From a virus, in IMG/VR virus record IMGVR_UViG_3300042868_011386, positions 25,458 to 89,457 of that record: 64,000 nt of DNA, one strand, 5' to 3'. A model generated the notes under the pieces. It was not told the DNA's origin. It made no database searches and saw only the letters and a program-made list of their open reading frames with translations. Shown here one piece after another: positions 55,708-63,888 of the stretch. The position numbers and the translations under genes are program-made. The first letter of the stretch is position 1. Every line of letters starts with the position of its first letter.

Positions 55708-56426
55708 AAAAGCAAAAAATTATTATTGCTGGATATGGAGAAATAGGTCAAGCAATACACCAATTTTATAATCAGCATGATTATGAATTAAGTATAGTCG
55801 ATATTGACATATCATTATCTCAATGTCATTGCGACATCTTGCATATTTGTTTTCCATATTCTGATAATTTTATAGTTGAAGTTGAAAAATATATTTCATT
55901 ATTTTCTCCCCATCTCGTTATAATACACAGCACAATATATCCTGGAACATCAGAAAATATAAAGTTTAATAATTTAGTATACTCACCAATTGTTGGTGTA
56001 CATCCGCATCTACATGAATGCATAAAAATATTTAAAAAATTCGTTGCTGGAAAAACTAAGCAGTCGATCATTGAGGCGTGCAATCATTTCTCTGAACTTG
56101 GAATTGCATCTACCACGTTTAAATGCTGCAAATCGCTTGAAACCGCAAAGACTCTATGTACACTCTATTATGGTATGTGCATAGCTTTTCATGATGAAGT
56201 GCATGATTTATGTAAAAAAGAATCTATCGACTATTCAGAAGTAATGACTCTTTGGAATTCTGAATATAATTCTGGCTATAAAAAAATTGGAAAAGATAAT
56301 GTGGTACGACCAGTGTTGTCTCCGGCTCATGGAAAAATTGGAGGACATTGCGTTATACCAAATGCCGAGATGATCGCTTCATATTTTAACAGTCCAATAA
56401 TAGACTATGTTTTGAGATTAAAATGA
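55704..56426 (+). CDS. Short UDP-sugar 6-dehydrogenase-like protein
   Basis: A 240-residue protein matching the N-terminal and linker parts of UDP-glucose/UDP-ManNAc dehydrogenases: a Rossmann start (KIIIAGYGEIGQAIHQF), VIIHSTIYPGTSENI, LETAKTLCTLYYGM on the connecting helix, and HGKIGGHCVIPN, which aligns with the GGHC-I catalytic cysteine motif. Full enzymes have about 430 residues; the C-terminal UDP-binding domain is missing. It may act on a different, non-UDP substrate, or be regulatory or inactive. It is coupled to its neighbours by 4-base overlaps. Confidence 0.7.
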   Translation: MKKQKIIIAGYGEIGQAIHQFYNQHDYELSIVDIDISLSQCHCDILHICFPYSDNFIVEVEKYISLFSPHLVIIHSTIYPGTSENIKFNNLVYSPIVGVHPHLHECIKIFKKFVAGKTKQSIIEACNHFSELGIASTTFKCCKSLETAKTLCTLYYGMCIAFHDEVHDLCKKESIDYSEVMTLWNSEYNSGYKKIGKDNVVRPVLSPAHGKIGGHCVIPNAEMIASYFNSPIIDYVLRLK

Positions 56427-56953
56427 AACCGACTCTAATGATACATGAATTTCAAGAAAGATATCTTGATCTTCCGTTAGAAAAATATACACTTACGTTT
56501 GACGATGGGTTATATAGTCAATATGCATTCGTCGACGAGTTGTTGAGAATAAACACAGAAAAGATATTTTTTATTAGCAGCGATATAGTCTGTCCTGAAG
56601 ATCAGACTCAAGACACATCATTCATTTGTTGTAGAGATGCTCATGACAAAGCATTTGCTGGAGACTATAGCAACTATATGAAATGGTCACAGATAACCTA
56701 TCTTGATGGTTTAAATAGTTGTAGAATAGGATGTCACGGTCATAAACATATTCATAATATAGTTTCTGATCCTTTAGTGATGCTTAAAGACAGTCGAAGA
56801 ATGATACACACTTTTAGATGCCATCTAGGATATGTTCCAGATAGTTTTTGTTTTCCATATAATATAGAGTCTGGTATGTATAAAACTATATTACAAAAGT
56901 ATGGTTTTGAACATTTTTATGGTGGAGAAAGAATAGATATAGATGAGTTATGA
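56423..56953 (+). CDS. NodB-type polysaccharide deacetylase
   Basis: A 176-residue carbohydrate esterase family 4-like protein. TFDDG at 25-29 gives the catalytic and metal Asp pair, CHGHKHIH holds the H-x3-H metal motif (H105, H109), and CFPYNIESGMYKTILQKYGF corresponds to the usual R/F-x-P motif. No signal peptide is seen, so it would work in the cytoplasm on a small or lipid-free substrate. It is short for the family (about 200-250) but holds the main motifs. Confidence 0.8.
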   Translation: MKPTLMIHEFQERYLDLPLEKYTLTFDDGLYSQYAFVDELLRINTEKIFFISSDIVCPEDQTQDTSFICCRDAHDKAFAGDYSNYMKWSQITYLDGLNSCRIGCHGHKHIHNIVSDPLVMLKDSRRMIHTFRCHLGYVPDSFCFPYNIESGMYKTILQKYGFEHFYGGERIDIDEL

Positions 56954-57579
56954 ATATCGATGCAATTACAGTTTCAATTGACTATAGTGACTATTTAGAG
57001 CAAATAGTTAACAATAAAGATAAATTTACACGATGGTTAATTGTCACTCATTGGAGTGATAAAAAAACTATAAATTTATGTAAAAAATATAGTTTAGACT
57101 ATATTCTTAGCAAGGAAATTTATGCAGATGGAGCATGTTTTGCTAAAAGCCGAGCAATAAATGAAGCTATAAGACATTTAAATCCACGAGATTGGTTGTG
57201 TGTGATTGACAGTGATTCTTTACTTCCAGATGACTTTAATAGTATTGTAGAAAACTATGCTGTTGATAAAAGCACAATCTATGGCTGTAAAAGACATAAT
57301 TTAGACGGATCTTTAAAAATAGAAAATAAATTTTCATCATACATTTGGCCTGCAGGATTTTTTCAATTATGGCATACGTCTCAATTTTGTGATTATTATG
57401 TAGGAGATATGACTAATGCTGAAGGTGATATACAGCATAAAAATAGATTTGACAAGTGTGAATTATTACCATTAAAATTAGTAGATGTTCAACAGGAATT
57501 AGAATGGAAAGCAAATTGGTATGGGAGAGGAGCGGTTGGCAAAACACGACATAAACTTTATGGAAATAAACTAATATAA
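56950..57579 (+). CDS. GT-A-like glycosyltransferase 3
   Basis: A 209-residue protein with a short GT-A pattern: NIDAITVSIDYSDYLEQIV at the start, the central DxD (WLCVIDSDSLLPDDF), and a C-terminal GDIQHKNRFDKCELLPLKLV. ACFAKSRAINEAI before the DxD resembles the nucleotide-sugar site of family-2-like enzymes. It ends the enzyme block, 4-base coupled to the deacetylase; its last codons overlap the late promoter of the following fibre gene. Confidence 0.65.
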   Translation: MNIDAITVSIDYSDYLEQIVNNKDKFTRWLIVTHWSDKKTINLCKKYSLDYILSKEIYADGACFAKSRAINEAIRHLNPRDWLCVIDSDSLLPDDFNSIVENYAVDKSTIYGCKRHNLDGSLKIENKFSSYIWPAGFFQLWHTSQFCDYYVGDMTNAEGDIQHKNRFDKCELLPLKLVDVQQELEWKANWYGRGAVGKTRHKLYGNKLI

Positions 57580-57582
57580 ATA
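57575..57582 (+). promoter_or_regulatory. T4-type late promoter (TATAAATA) for 57589
   Basis: An exact motif at the end of the enzyme block with 6 bases (GTCTAT) to the ATG of the next fibre operon. The predicted transcript begins at or within a base of the AUG. Confidence 0.8.
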
Positions 57583-57588
57583 GTCTAT

Positions 57589-57927
57589 ATGGCAACGTAT
57601 AGTAACATTTATATCGATCAGGGCAGCACCTATGCGTCAACTATAGACGTAAAAGACAGCAACGGTTTACCATTTAACCTTATAGGCTATCTTTCTCGTG
57701 GACAGATACGTAAGAGCTATTCTTCGTCGACCTCGACGTCATTTGCAACATCTATAAACCTTCCATTAGAAGGTAAAGTTGGTGTATCATTGACTGCCAC
57801 GCAAACACGCGGCATGAAACCTGGTCGATATGTATATGATGTTGAAATATACAATTCGGGTGGACATGTCATACGTATAGCTGAAGGACAGGTAGAAATA
57901 TCACCAGCCTCAACACGACCTAGTTAA
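57589..57927 (+). CDS. Small fibre-operon head protein (112 aa)
   Basis: A 112-residue beta-rich protein (ATYSNIYIDQGSTYASTIDV, GQIRKSYSSSTSTSFA, RYVYDVEIYNSGGHVIRIAE, GQVEISPAS) of a type that commonly precedes large fibre genes in marine T4-like phages. It has an Ig- or BppU-like layout and probably serves as a fibre or baseplate adaptor. It is the first gene after a late promoter and is followed after one base by the 992-residue fibre. Confidence 0.65.
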   Translation: MATYSNIYIDQGSTYASTIDVKDSNGLPFNLIGYLSRGQIRKSYSSSTSTSFATSINLPLEGKVGVSLTATQTRGMKPGRYVYDVEIYNSGGHVIRIAEGQVEISPASTRPS

Positions 57928-57928
57928 T

Positions 57929-60907
57929 ATGAGCGAAAACATAATTGCTACAATAACACCAACATCTAGAATTAGTGTTTCTACTTTTTCTGAAGGTGGA
58001 CGTACACTTTCAGAACTTACAGACATTGACTTACAAGGCGTAACCAATGGTTCGCTACTAATATATGACACCAACGAATTTGTCTCTCGCACTCTTTCTG
58101 GGGATGCTACGCTAAGCGCATCTGGGGTGATTACAATAAACCCGAACGCCGTGACTCTTGGTGCTGACACAACAGGAGCATATGTTTCAACAGTAACTGG
58201 TACGCTCGATCAGATAACTGTAATTGGTTCTGGAAGTGAGACCGCAAACATAACTCTCAGTCTTCCGCAATCAATCGCGACTTCTTCAAGCCCGTCATTT
58301 AATAATATTACACTCTCTGGTGTTATTAACAACTCTGACTTGACTACAAAGTTATCAACAAAAGTTGATAAGGTAGTTGGCCAGGGATTGTCTGATAGCA
58401 ACTATACACTCACTGAAAAGAATAAATTAGCTGGAATAGCAGATGGAGCGACTGCAAATTCAACCGATGCGCATCTACTCAGTCGTGCAAATCATACTGG
58501 CAGTCAATCATACACAACTATAACAGGTCTTGGAACACTTGCGACTCAAAGCGGAACCTTTAGTGGCTCTTCAAGTGGCACAAATACTGGTGATCAGACT
58601 ATTACTCTTGGTGGTGATGCTACTGGTAGTGGGACAGGTTTGGTAAATGTTACGCTCGCTTCAACTGGAGTGCCCGCAGGCGAGTATAACAGCAGCACAA
58701 CAAGTGTCACACCATTTACGGTTGACATTAAAGGACGCATTACTGCAGTTGATACTCCAATCACTATTACTCCAAGTTGGAATTCAGTAACAGACAAACC
58801 AACTACGCTGTCTGGTTATGGAATTACAGATGCGGTAGATTTAACTAGCTCTCAAACTATAAGTGGGCATAAAGATTTTACAAGCAGTCCAACTGTTCCG
58901 CTTATACCTACTGCCGCAGGTCATGCCGCTTCAAAAGCATATGTTGATACACTCTCTGAAGGGTTGCACGTTCATGCTGCTGTGCATGCGATTCTGCAGA
59001 CTCCACTTGCAACCACGATTGGTGGTGGAGTCACTATAACCTATAGTAATGGTACAAATGGAGTTGGAGCAAAATTAACAGTGTCTGCTCCAGTAACATG
59101 GACGACAGTTTTTAATGACTCTGATATTATAGTTGGCAGTCGAGTAATAATTGCAGGTCAAAGCGCAAGTGCACATAACGGCATATATGTCATTAATTCT
59201 AGCACTGAATTGATGCGAGCAGAAGATTTTAACACGCCAACTGAAATGGCTGGTGGTGATTTTGTTTTTGTCACTCATGGAACATATGCCGACACAGGTT
59301 GGGTACTTTCCGAACCGGTGACTGAGGTTGGCGCGTCTGCAGTAATATTCACGCAATTTTCCGGAGCAGGCGCCTATGAAGCTGGGGCAGGACTCTCTCG
59401 TGATGGCACAACATTTTCAGTTGTAGCAGGCACAGGTATTGCAGTTGATGGAAGTGTAAGTTTGTCAACAGTAGGCTCTCCTGGCACATATAGATCAGTG
59501 GCTGTTGACTCTTATGGTCGAATCACGTCTGGAACCAATCCAACTACGCTGTCTGGTTATGGAATTACAGATGCCGCATCTTCAACTGCTCTGAGCAATC
59601 ATATTAGCGATGCTACAGTTCACCTAACAAGCACACAAAATACGCTGCTTGATGGCATTACTGTGTCTGCAGAAAAGGTTAATTATTTGACTGACGTGAC
59701 ATCAAATATACAAGGTCAATTAAATGTTAAACAGCCACTTGACTCTGACCTGACCGCAATTGCCGGATTGACTGGGACTAGTGGACTCCTAAGAAAAACT
59801 GGGACTGACGTCTGGACTCTTGACACAAACACATACAGCGTTTCAGGTCATACACATGGTACATCACAAATAACTGACCTGTATCAACCATCGCCACACC
59901 AGGATCCTGATGCAACTTCAAATGTAACTGTAGGTGGTACGCTCTATATAAAAGCTGGTGCACAACGCTATGAAGAGTCTGGAAATGATATTAATTGGCT
60001 TAATTATAATTCTAGCATCAATCGTTGGCAACTGGGTGATAATGTAGAAGGCGCATATGCAACTTCTACGAGTGATGGACTCTATCCATGGCTTGCAACA
60101 TGGAGTGGAACTACTATTGTAAAATATTCATATCCACGAGTAGCGGGTGCTCCATTGGCATCAACCGCATCTGATGGAGTTTCAAACTACTCAGCACGTG
60201 CAGATCACGTTCATCCATTTCCAACTGCACTTCAAGTTGGAGCAGCCCCGCTAGTTGGCGGAAAGGTGCCAATGCAATATATACCATCCGAGGCAGATGA
60301 CGTACTTGTGTTTTACAATAGAAGTAATTTTCCAGCAACCGGAGAGAGTGGTAAATTTTATCTAGCCCAATATGGAAGCCGTCTTAATGGCGTGTGGTAT
60401 GAAGGAGGACGCACATATTATTGGGATGGTGTTTATATAGAAGTTGCCCCACTAAGCGTCTATAATCCAAGTGATGCTAATGCTCTTGCTGTTTGGGTCA
60501 ACACACCAAATTTTGTTTTTGTGCCAACCAGCATTCAGAATAATAGACCGATGTATACATTATTTGATGGTCGATATTTCAACGGATATTATATGGGATA
60601 TGACGTTAACAGATGGATCATATACAGCATTGGTGAAGAATACACTCTAGAAGCACAAGCTGCACCAGGCACTGAAGCCTATCCATGGTTAGCAAACTGG
60701 GGTACACCAAATTACATTACGCGGGTTGGATCCTATTCATATGATCAGTCAGTCATACCACGTAAAGGTGCAAGCATCGGCAGCAGCGGAACAAGCGGGC
60801 GCTCTGCTCGAGCAGATCATGTTCATCCACTTCCAACTGCAGCAGAAATTGGAGCAGCATCTCTCGATGACTCAAGCACAATTATAGGTCTTTCAATCTT
60901 TTTATAA
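57929..60907 (+). CDS. Long tail fibre protein (992 aa)
   Basis: A fibre protein with repeats. N-terminus: TPTSRISVSTFSEGGRTLSE, LTDIDLQGVTNGSLLIYD. Repeated segments include TTLSGYGITDA (twice), GSQSYTTITGLGTLATQS and TLSGVINNSDLTTKLSTK. Residues about 340-490 contain the module SRVIIAGQSASAHNGIYVIN ... VIFTQFS, also present in the collar fibre at 22711. The segment SARADHVHPFPTA occurs near 755, and RSARADHVHPLPTAAEIGAA near the end. These are general phage fibre patterns; the receptor domain is not identifiable. Confidence 0.75.
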   Translation: MSENIIATITPTSRISVSTFSEGGRTLSELTDIDLQGVTNGSLLIYDTNEFVSRTLSGDATLSASGVITINPNAVTLGADTTGAYVSTVTGTLDQITVIGSGSETANITLSLPQSIATSSSPSFNNITLSGVINNSDLTTKLSTKVDKVVGQGLSDSNYTLTEKNKLAGIADGATANSTDAHLLSRANHTGSQSYTTITGLGTLATQSGTFSGSSSGTNTGDQTITLGGDATGSGTGLVNVTLASTGVPAGEYNSSTTSVTPFTVDIKGRITAVDTPITITPSWNSVTDKPTTLSGYGITDAVDLTSSQTISGHKDFTSSPTVPLIPTAAGHAASKAYVDTLSEGLHVHAAVHAILQTPLATTIGGGVTITYSNGTNGVGAKLTVSAPVTWTTVFNDSDIIVGSRVIIAGQSASAHNGIYVINSSTELMRAEDFNTPTEMAGGDFVFVTHGTYADTGWVLSEPVTEVGASAVIFTQFSGAGAYEAGAGLSRDGTTFSVVAGTGIAVDGSVSLSTVGSPGTYRSVAVDSYGRITSGTNPTTLSGYGITDAASSTALSNHISDATVHLTSTQNTLLDGITVSAEKVNYLTDVTSNIQGQLNVKQPLDSDLTAIAGLTGTSGLLRKTGTDVWTLDTNTYSVSGHTHGTSQITDLYQPSPHQDPDATSNVTVGGTLYIKAGAQRYEESGNDINWLNYNSSINRWQLGDNVEGAYATSTSDGLYPWLATWSGTTIVKYSYPRVAGAPLASTASDGVSNYSARADHVHPFPTALQVGAAPLVGGKVPMQYIPSEADDVLVFYNRSNFPATGESGKFYLAQYGSRLNGVWYEGGRTYYWDGVYIEVAPLSVYNPSDANALAVWVNTPNFVFVPTSIQNNRPMYTLFDGRYFNGYYMGYDVNRWIIYSIGEEYTLEAQAAPGTEAYPWLANWGTPNYITRVGSYSYDQSVIPRKGASIGSSGTSGRSARADHVHPLPTAAEIGAASLDDSSTIIGLSIFL

Positions 60908-60925
60908 AAAAAAATAAATAAAATT

Positions 60926-61291
60926 ATGGCAACATATACAAAGCAATTATTATCGCAAAGCACAAATGGCAAGTCTATTGTTATAGCTGCCAGTGGTGCT
61001 AACACTACGACAATACACACTACACAAGCCTCATCAGATATAATGGACGAGGTATGGTTGTATGCTACAAATTCTACAGCAGCAGATATTACATTAAATG
61101 TATTGTATGGAGGAACTGATTTTTCAACTGATATTTTATTTGAAGGTGTTATTGAGGCTTATGCTGGAAATACATTAATCTGCCCTGGTTTGATATTAAA
61201 GGGAAACGGAACTGCAGGATCTTCAATTTATGGCAATGCTAGTGTTGCAAGTGGGATTAATGTTTTTGGCTATGTGAATAGGATAAGTTAA
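60926..61291 (+). CDS. Small conserved virion protein (121 aa)
   Basis: A 121-residue protein with a pattern I recall from marine T4-like phages: TYTKQLLSQSTNGKSIVIAA near the start, DEVWLYATNSTAADITLNVL in the middle, and a hydrophobic end NTLICPGLILKGNGTAGSSI followed by GINVFGYVNRIS. It is beta-rich and probably a fibre cap or decoration protein. It follows an A-rich 18-base spacer and precedes the LRR fibre by one base. Confidence 0.65.
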   Translation: MATYTKQLLSQSTNGKSIVIAASGANTTTIHTTQASSDIMDEVWLYATNSTAADITLNVLYGGTDFSTDILFEGVIEAYAGNTLICPGLILKGNGTAGSSIYGNASVASGINVFGYVNRIS

Positions 61292-61292
61292 T

Positions 61293-63884
61293 ATGAGTAT
61301 TCGTTACGGAAATAAAGTTGGACCGTTAGTCTCACGTAAGTCTTCTTTTTTTAAAAAGGATAGATTTGATCGACTGCGTATTAAACAACCATCACCTACT
61401 AGCTCAACATCAAGCACTTGGACACGTCCAGCTGATTGGCTAACAATGCCGACTATAATATCTTCAGAGCAAAAAATAGCTTTGTTGATGCCAGTGTTTC
61501 CGCAACAATCTAACTTTCTCGCTTTTACAATATCTGGAGCATATACAGTTGATTGGGGTGATGGTGTAACAGAAAATGTTGCATCTGGTGTTAAAGCTCA
61601 ACATGAATACTCTTATACCGACCCAGATTTAAATGCCACCGTTACAAGTGATGGTTATAAAATGGCAGTTGTAGTCATTACTCCTCAAGCTGGTCAAAAT
61701 ATAACAAGTGTAGACTTTAACCAAAAATATGCATTAACGGGATCTACATTTCCTGATTCTTCTCCTATATTAGAAATAGTTTTATCTTGCCCAAGTTTAA
61801 CAGGTTTAACTCTTGGTAATGCAACCGCTTCTTTGGCTTTTTGTAAAAATTTAGTTAGTTTTACTGGAGTTAATATGGGATTATTAACTGACTTAACTAA
61901 TTCATTTGCAAATTTAGTTTCATTAAAAAATATATCCCTCAGCGGTACTACTAACGTTACTAATATGACAAGTGCATTTAGTGGTTGTTCTAGTCTTATA
62001 AGTGTATCATTGTCTGATACAGGAAGTGTTACTAATATGAATAGTATGTTTAATAATTGCAGGTCTCTTAATACTGTACCGTTATTCAATACAGCAGCTG
62101 TTACTAATATGAGTTCTATGTTTAGTGGTTGCTCTTCTCTTACAACTGTACCACTGTTTAATACAGCAGCTGTTACTAGTATGAATAGTATGTTTAGTAG
62201 TTGTACTTCTCTTACAAGCGTACCACTGTTTAATACAGCAGCTGTTACTAATATGAGTTCTATGTTTAGTGGTTGCTCTTCTCTTACAAGTGTTCCACTA
62301 TTCAATACAGGGGCTGTTACTAATATGAATAGTATGTTTGCCTCTTGTTCCCGTCTTCAGACTGTACCATTATTTAACACGCAAAATGTTACTACTATGG
62401 GAGGTAATATTCCACCAGAAGGAATGTTTTTTAGCTGTAGATCACTTACAAGTGTACCACTATTCAATACAGCAGCTGTTACTAGTATGGGTAGTATGTT
62501 TTTTAGTTGTACTTCTCTTACAAGTGTACCGCTTTTTAATACAATAGCTGTTACTAATATGGTTAGTATGTTTAGTAGTTGTACTTCTCTTACAACTGTA
62601 CCACTATTCAATACAGCAGCTGTTACTAATATGGTTAGTATGTTTAGTAGTTGTACTTCTCTTACAACTGTACCGTTATTCAATACAGGGGCTGTTACTA
62701 ATATGGGTAGTATGTTTTTTAGTTGTACTTCTCTTACAAGTGTACCACTATTCAATACAGGGGCTGTGCAATTCACGAGTACTATGTTTAATAGTTGTAC
62801 TTCTCTTACAAGCGTACCACTGTTTAATACAGCAGCTGTTACTAGTATGAATAGTATGTTTAATAGTTGTACTTCTCTTACAACTGTACCGTTATTCAAT
62901 ACAGGGGCTGTTACTGATATGAATAGTATGTTTAGTGGTTGCTCTTCTCTTACAACTGTACCACTGTTTAATACAGCAGCTGTTACTAATATGGGTGGTA
63001 TGTTTAGTAGTTGTACTTCTCTTACAACTGTACCACTGTTTAATACAGCAGCTGTTACTAATATGGTTAGTATGTTTAGTGGTTGCTCTTCTCTTACAAG
63101 TGTACCGTTATTCAATACAGCAGCTGTTACTAATATGAGTTCTATGTTTAGTGGTTGCTCTTCTCTTACAACTGTACCGTTATTAATTTCAGGTGCTGGA
63201 ACAAGTACAGGAAAGTTTGGTAGTATTTTTACAAGTTGTATATCACTTACAAGAGCAGCATTAAGCGGATCTGAATATTCAATAAGTTATAGTGGTTGTA
63301 AATTATCAAAAGAAGAATTAGAATCTATATTCAATTATCTAGACACAATAGGTGCTGCTTCTCAAACAATAACAGTAACAAACAATTGGGGAGCGCCGAC
63401 ACCTGTAACTCTTACAGGAACTACAACAGCTGGTAGCACAACAATAACAATGGCAAACACCACTAATATTGCTGTAGGTATGCAAATTACTGGTACTGGT
63501 TCCCCTCTTACAACAGCAAGAGCTGTTACATTTACTGATGCTGGCGATCTGGTCAACTTAGCATCACATGGTTTAAGTAATGGAGATGAAGTTTCTTTTG
63601 CAACTATAGTAACAACGACTGGTATTGTTACTAATAGAATTTATTATGTAGTCAATGCTACAGCTGGAACATTTCAAGTAGCAGCAACTCTAGGTGGTCC
63701 AGCACTAGCATTAACGATAAACGGTTCTGGAACCTTACGTTATCGTACAGAAGTTGTATCAATTAACCCCAACGTAAGCATTACAGTATCACGACAAATG
63801 GCTGCGGGGGGTGCAAATAGTTTAACATTTAGACAATTAAGAACTGGAACAGCCCTATTAAAAGGCTGGGCAGTAACAGCATAA
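61293..63884 (+). CDS. BspA-type leucine-rich-repeat tail fibre (863 aa)
   Basis: An 863-residue protein. The N-terminus is basic (RKSSFFKKDRFDRLRIKQPS) and followed by a Ser/Thr linker and a PKD-like domain (AYTVDWGDGVTENVASG). Residues about 222-630 are some 17 copies of a 24-residue repeat (TNMSSMFSGCSSLTTVPLFN type), the DUF285/BspA LRR seen in bacterial surface proteins. The C-terminal 200 residues are beta-rich (TGTTTAGSTTITMANTTNIA; SHGLSNGDEVSFATI). It is likely a receptor-binding fibre whose LRR surface can vary. Long open frames on the other strand across the repeats are compositional shadows. Confidence 0.8.
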   Translation: MSIRYGNKVGPLVSRKSSFFKKDRFDRLRIKQPSPTSSTSSTWTRPADWLTMPTIISSEQKIALLMPVFPQQSNFLAFTISGAYTVDWGDGVTENVASGVKAQHEYSYTDPDLNATVTSDGYKMAVVVITPQAGQNITSVDFNQKYALTGSTFPDSSPILEIVLSCPSLTGLTLGNATASLAFCKNLVSFTGVNMGLLTDLTNSFANLVSLKNISLSGTTNVTNMTSAFSGCSSLISVSLSDTGSVTNMNSMFNNCRSLNTVPLFNTAAVTNMSSMFSGCSSLTTVPLFNTAAVTSMNSMFSSCTSLTSVPLFNTAAVTNMSSMFSGCSSLTSVPLFNTGAVTNMNSMFASCSRLQTVPLFNTQNVTTMGGNIPPEGMFFSCRSLTSVPLFNTAAVTSMGSMFFSCTSLTSVPLFNTIAVTNMVSMFSSCTSLTTVPLFNTAAVTNMVSMFSSCTSLTTVPLFNTGAVTNMGSMFFSCTSLTSVPLFNTGAVQFTSTMFNSCTSLTSVPLFNTAAVTSMNSMFNSCTSLTTVPLFNTGAVTDMNSMFSGCSSLTTVPLFNTAAVTNMGGMFSSCTSLTTVPLFNTAAVTNMVSMFSGCSSLTSVPLFNTAAVTNMSSMFSGCSSLTTVPLLISGAGTSTGKFGSIFTSCISLTRAALSGSEYSISYSGCKLSKEELESIFNYLDTIGAASQTITVTNNWGAPTPVTLTGTTTAGSTTITMANTTNIAVGMQITGTGSPLTTARAVTFTDAGDLVNLASHGLSNGDEVSFATIVTTTGIVTNRIYYVVNATAGTFQVAATLGGPALALTINGSGTLRYRTEVVSINPNVSITVSRQMAAGGANSLTFRQLRTGTALLKGWAVTA
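61960..63190 (+). repeat. 72-bp tandem LRR repeats
   Basis: About 17 units of 72 bases encode the 24-residue LRR. Neighbouring units often share long identical blocks (for example TGTACTTCTCTTACAAGTGT), while the variable codons fall at a few fixed positions. One unit near 62395 carries an 18-base insertion (GGNIPPEG in the protein). This arrangement invites unequal recombination. Confidence 0.85.
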
Positions 63885-63888
63885 TTTT

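Noticed and set aside
61694-63115. Long minus-strand open frames (203 and 252 codons) opposite the LRR gene
   Set aside because: They arise because the 72-bp repeat happens to lack stops on the reverse strand. The plus-strand gene has a recognisable domain family, and the reverse frames have no start context.
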